A stretch of DNA of 64,000 nucleotides from Castor canadensis (Eukaryota > Chordata > Mammalia > Rodentia > Castoridae). Positions 55,650 through 64,000 of the stretch are shown in pieces. A model generated the notes under the pieces. That model did no database searches. It worked only from the letters and a program-made list of their open reading frames with translations, and had not been told where the DNA came from. The translations under genes and the position numbers were made by a program. The DNA lies in contig NC_133401.1 in the NCBI RefSeq assembly GCF_047511655.1, forward strand, positions 18,287,501-18,351,500. Direction: 5' to 3'. The stretch's first letter is position 1. Every line of letters starts with the position of its first letter.

Positions 55650-58600
55650 TTTTGGGGGAGACTCTTGATTGCTGCTTCAATTTCATTTTGTGTTGTGGAT
55701 CTATTCAGGTGATTAATTTCCTCTTGGTTCAGTTTTGGATGGTCATATGTATCTAGAAATCTGTCCATTTCTTTAAGATTTTCAAATTTATTTGAATATA
55801 GGTTCTCAAAGTAGTCTCTGATGATTTCCTGGACTTCCATGGTGTTTGTTGTTATCTCCCCTTTTGCATTCCTGATTCTACTAATTTGGGTTTTTTCTCT
55901 CCTCATTTTAGTCAGGTTTGCCGGGGTCTATTGATTGTTTATTTTTTCAAAGAACCAACTTTTTGTTTCATTAATTCTTTGTATGTTTTTTTTGGTTTCT
56001 ATTTCATTGATTTCAGCTCTTATTTTTATTATTTCTCTCCTATTTGTTTTGGGATTTGCTTGTTCTTGTTTTTCTAGGAGTTTGAGATGTATCATTAGGT
56101 CATTGATTTGGGATCTTTCAGTCTTTTTAATATATGCACTCATGGCTATAAACTCCTCTCAGGACTGCCTTAGCTGTGTCCCATAGGTTCTGGTAGGTTG
56201 TGTTTTCATTTTCATTGACTTCCAGGAACTTTTTAATTTCTTCTTTTATTTCATCAATGATCCATTCTTCATTAAGTAATGAGTTATTTAGTTTCCAGCT
56301 GTTTGCATGTTTTTTGTCTTACTTTTGTTGTTGAGCTCTATTTTTACTGCATTGTGATCAGATAGTATGCACGGTATAATTTCTATTTTCTTATATTTGC
56401 TGAGACTTGCTTTGTGCCCAAGATATGATCTATTTTGGAGAAGGTTCCATGGGCTGCTGAGAAGAATGTATATTGTGTAGAAGTTGGATGAAATGTTCTG
56501 TAGACATCTACTAGGTCCATTTGATCTATTGCATATTTTAGATCTTGGATTTCTTTATTGATTTTTTGTTTGGATGACCTATCTATTGATGATAATGGGG
56601 TGTTAAAGTCTCCCACCACCTCTGTGTTGGTGTTTATATATGCTTTTAGGTCTTTCAGGGTATGTTTGATGAAATTGGGTGTGTTGACATTGGGTGCATA
56701 CAGGTTGATAATTATTATTTCCTTTTGGTCTATTTTTGCTTTTATTAGCATGGAATGTCCTTCTTTATCTCATTTGATCAATGTAGGTTTGAAATCTACT
56801 TTGTCAGAGATAAATGTTGCTACTTCTGCCTGTTTTTGGGGGCCATTGGCTTGGTAAATCTTCTTCCAGCCTTTCATCCTTAGCCTATGCTTATTTCTGT
56901 CGGTGAGATGGGTCTCCTGTAAGCAACAAATTGTTGGATCTTCCTTTTTAATCCATTTCATCAAGCGGTGCCATTTGATGGGTGAATTAAGTCCGTTAAC
57001 ATTAAGCATTAGCACTGATAGGTATGTGGTGATTCCTGTCATTTAGTTGTCTTAGTTGTTTGAAGGTTTGATTGTGTGCACCTAAGTTGAGGTTACTCTC
57101 TACTGTCTTGCTTTTTCTTTTCCTGTGGTTTGGTGCTGCCTGTCTTTTCATGGTTAAGTTGGGTTTCACTTTCTCTATGCAGAATCCCTTGAAGAATCTT
57201 TTGTAGTGGGTGGCTTTGTGGTCACATATTGTTTTAGTTTCTGCTTATCATGAAAGACTTTTATTGCTCCATCTATTTTGAATGATAGTTTTGCTGGGTA
57301 GAGTATCTTGGGGTTGAAGTTATTTTCATTCAGTGCCCAGAAGATCTCACCCCATGCTCTTCTTGCTTTTAATGTTTCTGTTGAGAAGTCAGCTGTGATT
57401 TTGATGGGTTTACCTTTGTATGTTATTTGTTTTTTCTCTCTTACAGCCTTCAATATTCTTTCCCTAGTTTCTGAACTTGTTGTTTTAATGATGATATGTC
57501 ATGGGGTAGTTCTATTTTGATCTGGTCTGTTTGGTGTCCTGAGGCCTCTTGCATCTGTATGGGAATATCTTTCTCTAGATTTGGGAAATTTTCCATTATT
57601 ATTTTGTTGAATATATTATGCATTCCCTTCACTTGCACCTCTTCTCCTTCTTTGATGCCCATGATTCTCAAGTTTGGTCTTTAGATGGAGTAGGTGAGTT
57701 CTTGCATTTTCTTTTCACAGGTCTTGAGTTGTTTAATTAATAGTTCTTCAGTTTTTCCTTTAATTACCATTTCATCTTCAAGTTCTGAGATTCTGTCTTC
57801 TGTTTGTTCTATTCTGCTGGATTGGCCTTCTGTTTTGTTTTGCAGTTCTGTTTCATTCTGTTTTCTGAGGTACCATATCCTGGCTGGTTTTCTCTTTAAT
57901 GTTGTCTATTTTTGTCCTGAGTTCATTTATCTGTTTATTAATCATGTTCTCTGTTTCACTTTGGTGTTTATACAGTGCTTCTATGGTTTCCTTTATTTCT
58001 TCTTTTGCTTTTTCAAATTCTCTATTTTTGTTGTGTTGGAATTTCTTTCTTTCTTTTTTTATTATTCATATGTGCATACAAGGCTTGGGTCATTTCTCCC
58101 CCCTGCCCCCACCCCCTCCCTTACCACCCACTCTGCCCCCTCCCTCTCCCCCTACCCCCTCAATACCCAGCAGAAACTATTTTGCCCTTATTTCTAATTT
58201 TGTTGTAGAGAGAGTATAAGCAATAATAGGAAGGAACAAGGGTTTTTGCTGGTTGAGATAAGGATAGCTATACAGGGCATTGACTCACATTGATTTCCTG
58301 TGGGTGGGTGTTACCTTCTAGTTTAATTCTTTTTGATCTAACCTTTTCTCTAGTTCCTGTTCCCCTTTTCCTATTAGCCTTAGTTGCTTTTTAAGGTATC
58401 TGCTTTAGTTTCTCTGCATTAAGGGCAACAAATGCTAGCTAGTTTTTTAGGTGTCTTACCTATCCTCACCCCTTCTTTGTGTGCTCTCACTTTTATCACG
58501 TGCTCATAGTCCAATCCCATTGTTGTGTTTGCCCTTGATTCTATGTCCACATATGAGGGAGAACATATGATTTTTGGTCTTTTGGGCCAGGCTAACCTCA

Positions 58601-60722
58601 CTCAGAATGATGTTCTCTAATTCCATCCATTTACCAGCGAATGATAACATTTCATTCTTCTTCATGGCTGCATAAAATTCCATTGTGTATAGATACCACG
58701 TTTTCTTAATCCATTCATCAGTAGTTGGGGCATCTTGGCTGTTTCCATACTTGGCAATTGTGAATAGTGCCGCAATAAACATGGGTGTGCAGGTGCCTCT
58801 GGAGTAACCTGTGTCACAGTCTTTTGGGTATATCCCCAAGAGTGGTATTGCTGGATCAAATGATAGATCGATGTCTAGCTTTTTAAGTAGCCTCCAAATT
58901 TTTTTCCAGAGTGGTTGTACTAGTCTACGTTACCACCAACAGTGTAAGAGGGTTCCTTTTTCCCTGCATCCTCGTGTGTTGGAATTTCTTGACTGTCTCC
59001 TGTACATTTTGGTTGGCCATATCCAGTATCATCTCTATAAAATTCTCATTGAGTATCTGTAGTATGTCTTCTTTTAAATTATTCTTGTGGGCTTCATTGG
59101 GTTCTTTGGCATAGTTTTTCTTCATTTTGTTGGAGTCTGGATCTGAGTATCTGTTTTCTTCATGTCCCTCTGGTTCCTGTACTAATATTTTGCTGTGGAG
59201 AAACTGGTTTCCCTGTTTTTTCTGTCTTCCTGTCATTGTCCTTGGTGTTGTTACTGTCCCTGTACTGTGTGCAATTAAGTATTTTCTAGCTTGTAATAAT
59301 AACAATGATAATATTTGGAATGGAAGGGTGAGCGGAGATGGAAAGGAAGAAGTTAAAGAAAAGGGAAAAATAAATAAACAGACAAGTAGGAGAAAACAAA
59401 ACAAGGAATCAAACAAAAAAGTTTGAAAGGTATAAAGAGGGAGTGTTAGTGTACTAATCGACAGTAAGCTGAACAGGCATTAGAGAGACAGAGAGATGAT
59501 TGAAAATAAAAATTAAAAAGAATAAAGATAAGAATAAAAATAAAAAATAACTATATGAAAGAAATATATATGTGTATATAAAAGTAAAATAAAACCAAAT
59601 GAAAAATAGATAATAAAAATAAATAAATAAAAAGCCCCTCCAAGTTCAAATGCAATAAAGTTTCAGTCTTAATAATTTTTGTGTCCATCTCAGTCTCCAG
59701 TCCTTGATATGGTGCCTCTGATGTTGTTCTGTAGTTGTCTCATCAAAGGGGATGTATAAAGTAGAACAAAACTGCACAAAGAAAACCCCACAAAATGTCC
59801 CAAGTTCAATGCAATACAGTTTCAGTAAGTTTTTCAGCATGCAGGTGTAATTTGGTTGTTTTCTCATCAGATAGGGAGAGAGAGAAAGAAAAAAAGAGTC
59901 TGGAGACAGTTCTGTGAATGGTATCTTGGCTGTGGCTTGTCTGCCCGCTGCTTCCAGCCTGCTGTTGCTGGCAGCGTTATTTATGCAGATCTCTGGGGTG
60001 AGCTTAACACTCACCTGGCCCTGCAGGCTTTGTTTACTCAGAGCTCTCCTGTGTGCAAGCCTCTGCTAAAAGCTTTCCCCTTTCCAAGCACACTGGGGGA
60101 GGTGACACTGCACCCGCTTTCTCAGGCCTGCGTGTTTGTTTACAGCTCATGTGGGAAGTGGGTCTTCCCCCCTCTCCTGTGGAGTTTTCCTCCCTCCACC
60201 ACTCTCACAAGCTTTCCCGCTCCTGGTTGCTGGGCACACGCCCCCACTCCTGCTGGGGCCTCTCTGGCTGGCCAGCTTGTTTATTTATAGTTCCGGGATG
60301 GATTCCTCTTCCCCGCTCTTCAGGGCTCAGGGTACCCCACCCTCTTTCTCACATGTCTTTATTGTTCTTATTGCTTATTACTCAGTTTCCCTTTTTTCCC
60401 TGGTGGAGGTAGGTCTGTCCAGGGGGCTATGGTGCCCTGGCCCAGGGTTGTCTGTGGGAGTACTGTGGTACCACTAAGCTCACCTTGTCCATGTCTTCCC
60501 AAGCCATCTGGGCATGGGTGACTGGTGGCGGTGCGGGGGCCCTCCTGGTTTCTCCATTTAACGTGAAGTGGAGATGCTCTGTGCTGGCTGGAGGTATGGA
60601 GGGGTCAAAGTTTGCCTCTTCTCGGTGGTTTTGCGTGCCAAGTGTGTCTCCAGTGTCTCTCCAAGATTTCACTATAGGAGGCATGCTTTCTGCTTTCTCC
60701 CTCTAGCTGCCATCTTGGAATC
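55650..60722 (-). mobile_element. L1 with 5' end but lacking its 3' part, antisense, about 5 kb with one nested L1
   Basis: Minus strand: 5' end near 60722 (ccaagatggcagc), 5' UTR to about 59240, ORF1 about 57050-59240 (split by the insertion at 58048-58974), ORF2 start at 57042, endonuclease, and the start of RT to 55650, where it stops abruptly. It carries the ctctct run missing from ORF1 of the full-length copy. Several frameshifts occur in ORF2. Its 5' UTR has lost many CpGs relative to 39.4-40.17 kb. Confidence 0.9.
58048..58974 (-). mobile_element. Nested 5'-truncated L1 within ORF1 of the older copy, 927 bp
   Basis: TSD tgtgttggaatttctt (16 bp, perfect) at 58032-58047 and 58975-58990. 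Antisense 3' UTR plus ORF2 C-terminus. Confidence 0.95.
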
Positions 60723-61230
60723 TAGAGCCATTGTATTTTAGAAGCAAACAACTTTTCTGGTTTCAAGGTTTTGCATCTAGTGAGGAATTTTGAGTCAGAA
60801 TGAATCACATCTGCACTGTCTCTTGCTTGATTTATGTGATGTAGAGATGAGATTTGGAACTGTGTATTGGGAACAGAATAAGTCAAGACACTGAATCTTT
60901 GAGAATGGAACACATGGGAGAGTGTAGAAAGTCAAGTGCTATGAAGTCAATTTTGTCCACTCCCAATTCCAGTGCTGTAGCCCTAAACTCCAGTTCCTTA
61001 GAGGAACTGGAGTAAGTATATCAGGTCATCAGAATGTAAGAATATCAGTTTTTTTTAAAAAAGAGATAAGTAAAAAAAATGGCATTTATAGGATGGGACT
61101 TTTTGTAATATGATTGGCCTCCTTCAAGAGGAAATTTGACAGAGTCTTGTGCACCCAGAGAGATGATCATGGGTAGATGGTAATGAGCATACTAATGGGA
61201 GTGGCCTCCAGAAGCGATTGATGGTATGGG
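60723..61230. other. About 0.5 kb without recognised features
   Basis: Flank of the L1 5' end. No gene or clear repeat seen. Confidence 0.45.
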
Positions 61231-61232
61231 TT

Positions 61233-61620
61233 GAATTATCTCCCTTAAACATTCATACATCCAAGTTCTTTCCCCAATACTTCTAATGCAGTTTTTTGGA
61301 GACAGGATCTTTACAGATCTTTACAGATGTGATTAGGTTAAAATGAGGGCATTAAAGTGGGCCACAATATGTTTGGAGTCCTTAGAGGAAGATATTTGGA
61401 CAGAATCACAGATGGAAGACCACATGAAGACACAGGAAGAAGAAGACCACTTATAAGCTGGAGAAGATCTGGAACAGATTCCCTCTGGGCAAACCTAAGA
61501 AGGAACTGGCCCCACTGACACCTTGATATCAGATTTTCAGCCTCCAGAACCATGAGACATTATTTTCTATTTGTTAAGCCACCCAGCTTGTGGTACTTAT
61601 ATGGCATGTAACTCACCAGA
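61233..61620 (+). mobile_element. Old LTR-like repeat (MaLR-type suspected)
   Basis: 'tggtatgggttgaattatct', 'aatgagggcattaaagtggg' and 'gttaagccacccagcttgtg' form an about 390-bp ancient element, the reverse-complement relative of 24175-24545. Confidence 0.5.
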
Positions 61621-61889
61621 ATTCTGAGAGTTTTCTTTTTTCATAGAAACACAGAATAAAAAGAAATACAAACAGAAATATACATATATGTATATATATA
61701 TGTCTGTAAGGTATGTAAGATTTTGACTTAATTGGATTTAGAACTTCATGTGCCTACATATAAATACTGGATTCTCTTATATGGACTGATTTATTAGAGA
61801 GGGCAACCATATTGAATTCACTGAGATTCAAGTAAATTAAAAGTTCTCTCTGATTTACTGGAAGTCAGGTGGTTTTTGGTGATACTTGA

Positions 61890-62395
61890 GTAGAAAAAGT
61901 CAATAATAAAAATTATTATACACAAAAACACATACACAAAACAAATGTTGGTGAGCACTGGGGGAAAAAGGAACTCTTATACACTGTTTGTAAGAATGTA
62001 AATTAGTATACCCACTATGGAAAGCAGTATGGAAGTTCTTTAAAAAAACCAAAAATTAACTAACATATGATTCAGCAATGCCACTCCTGGGTAAATATCT
62101 GAGGAATGTTATTCAGAATAAAATAAAAACACCTGCACAGCCATGTTTATTGCAGCATTATCACAATAGTCTAACTACAGAAAAAGCCCAGATGTCCTAC
62201 AACTGGTGAATGGATTAAGAAAAATGTGGGATATATATACAATGGAATATTATTCAGCCACAAAAAAGAGTGAAAATTTGTCATTTGCAGGTAAATGGAT
62301 GGAACTGGAGAACATCACTTTAAGTGAAATTAGCCAGGCTCAGAAGGCCAAAAATGCCATGTTCTCTCTCATATGCAAAACACAAAACAAGCAAA
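61890..62395 (+). mobile_element. Old L1 ORF2 C-terminus and 3' end, sense
   Basis: 'aaatgttggtgagcactggg' to the KKMW-like region (AKNAMFSLICKT). Followed directly by a second sense L1. Confidence 0.75.
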
Positions 62396-64000
62396 AGGAG
62401 AGAAATAATAAAAATAAGGGCCAAAATTAATGAATAGAAACAAACAAACAAAAAAAACTATACAGAGAATTAATGAAACAAAAAGCTGGTTCTTTGAAAA
62501 AATAAAGAAGATTGACAAGCCTCTGGCAAATCTGACTAAAATTGGGAAAGAAAAGATCCAAATTAGTACAATCAGAAATGAAAAAGGGAAATAAGAACAA
62601 ACACCAAGGAAATCCAGGGAATCATCAGAGATCATCAGAGATGATTGAATATTGATGCAAAAATCCTCAATAAAATAATGGCAAGCCAAATACAACAACA
62701 TATCAGAAAGATCATTCACCATGACCAAATTGGCTTCATCTCAGGGATGCAAGGATGGTTTAACATATGCAAATCAATAAATGTAATACAGCACATTAAT
62801 AGAAGCAAACAAAAAACCACTTTATCATCTCAATAGAGGCAGAAAAAGCCTTTGATAAGATTCAACACCATTTCATGAGAAAATCTCTAAGAAAACTAGG
62901 AATAGAAGGAATGTGCCTCAACATTATAAAGGCTATATATGACAAACCTATAGTCAACATCATACTTAATGGGGGAAAAACTGAAACCATTCTCCCTAAA
63001 ATCAGGAATGAGACAAGGGTGCCCATTATCTCCACTCCTATTCAACATAGTACTGGAATTTCTAGCCAGAGCAGCTGGGCAAGAGGAAGAAATAAAAGGA
63101 ATACAAATAGATAAAAAAAAATAGTCAAACTATCCTTATTTGCAGATGAGATGATCCTACATCTCAAAGATCTAAAAAATGCACTCCAAAACTCCTAGAA
63201 AACATAAATAGCTTCAGTAATGTAGCAGGATACAAAACCAACTTACAAAAATCAGTAGCCTTTATATACAGCAACTATGAACAGATTGAGAAAGAATATA
63301 TGAAAACAATACTATTTACAATAGCCTCAAAAAATCAAATACCTAGGGATAAACTTAACAAAGGATATAAATGATCTCAACAAGGAGAAATACAAACCAC
63401 TGAAGAAGAGATTGAGGAAGACTACAGAAGGTGGAGAGATCTCCCATGCTAATAGATTGGCAGAATCAGATTGTAAAAATGTCTATACTACCAAAAGCAA
63501 TCTACATGTTCAACACAATTCCAATCAAAAGCAGTGATTCATCACAGAGATTGAAAAATCTACCCTAAAGTTCATTTGGAAACACAAAAGACTGAAAATA
63601 GCCGAGGTAATACTGAGCAAAAAGAGTAATGCTGGAGGTATCACAATACCCAACTTCAGACTATACCACAGAGTTATAGCAATAAAAACAGCATGATACT
63701 GGCACAAAGGCAGACATGAAGACTGGTGGAACAGAACAGAGGACCCGGATATGAATCAATGCAGCTAAGCCCAACTTATTTTTGACAAAGGTGCCAAAAA
63801 CGTATGATGGAGAAAAGACAGCCTCTTCAACAAATTTTGCTCAGAAAAGTGGTTATCTGCCTGCAAAAAATGGAAACTAGATTCATGCATGTCACCCTGT
63901 ATTAGTATCATCTCAAAGTGGATTAAGGACCTTAATATCAGATCTGAAACCTTGCAGTTAGTACAGGAAAGAGCAGGGAATACTCTGGAAGCAATAGGTA
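62396..64000 (+). mobile_element. L1 ORF2, sense, decayed, runs off the window
   Basis: Starts near the [12 protein letters not shown] region, then RT ([21 protein letters not shown]), a [12 protein letters not shown] stretch, and FADEM in place of FADDM (63146). Multiple stops and frameshifts. An older family member than the copy at 33-40 kb. Confidence 0.85.

Overview
This is mammalian nuclear DNA, almost certainly from a rodent. The grounds are dozens of dimeric SINEs made of a 7SL-derived B1-like left arm and a tRNA-derived ID-like right arm (B1-dID type), free-standing ID-type SINEs, and many copies of one young L1 family. My best guess for the lineage is a castorimorph such as beaver. 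That is an inference from SINE type and was not checked against a database.

Region by region: (1) 1-3.65 kb holds the only convincing host gene, a paired-class homeobox gene of the TPRX (tetra-peptide repeat homeobox, ETCHbox) type. Two coding exons are visible, split by an intron inside the homeobox, and a proline-rich repeat lies upstream of the homeodomain. (2) 3.65-11.2 kb is SINE-dense, with one 752-bp L1 3' end and a non-repetitive stretch (6.62-7.25 kb) carrying homeodomain and octamer sites. (3) 11.2-17.06 kb is an old antisense L1, lacking its 3' end, that was hit by at least three later L1 insertions, each with a readable target-site duplication (TSD). (4) 17-33 kb holds old L1 pieces, candidate LTRs, a 64-bp tandem duplication, and a dense cluster of nested or rearranged L1 3' ends (24.6-31.7 kb). 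(5) 33.07-40.17 kb is a full-length, recent L1 on the minus strand. It has a 15-bp perfect TSD, an apparent 3' transduction, an open 1272-codon ORF2, a frameshifted ORF1 and a CpG-rich 5' UTR. (6) 40.8-46.6 kb holds an old L1, a younger 5'-truncated L1, and a processed pseudogene of RBMS1 joined to that L1. (7) 46.6-51.35 kb holds LTR-like sequence and a tandem duplication of about 2.35 kb period. (8) 51.4-55.6 kb is mostly non-coding, with a decayed coding-like stretch at 52.9-53.65 kb. (9) 55.65-60.72 kb is a second long L1 (5' end present, 3' end missing) interrupted by a nested L1 with a 16-bp TSD. (10) 61.2-64 kb holds an old LTR-like element and plus-strand L1 ORF2 running off the window.

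Apart from the homeobox gene, the window is best read as an L1 archive. Most of the L1 3' ends lie in the same (minus) orientation, several are nested, and two 5' UTR types and several ages are present. The most unusual observations are an open antisense frame in the L1 5' UTR resembling primate ORF0, a 5'UTR-3'UTR hybrid L1, an RBMS1/L1 junction that may be a template-switch chimera, a 63-bp inverted repeat, and the 2.35-kb tandem duplication.
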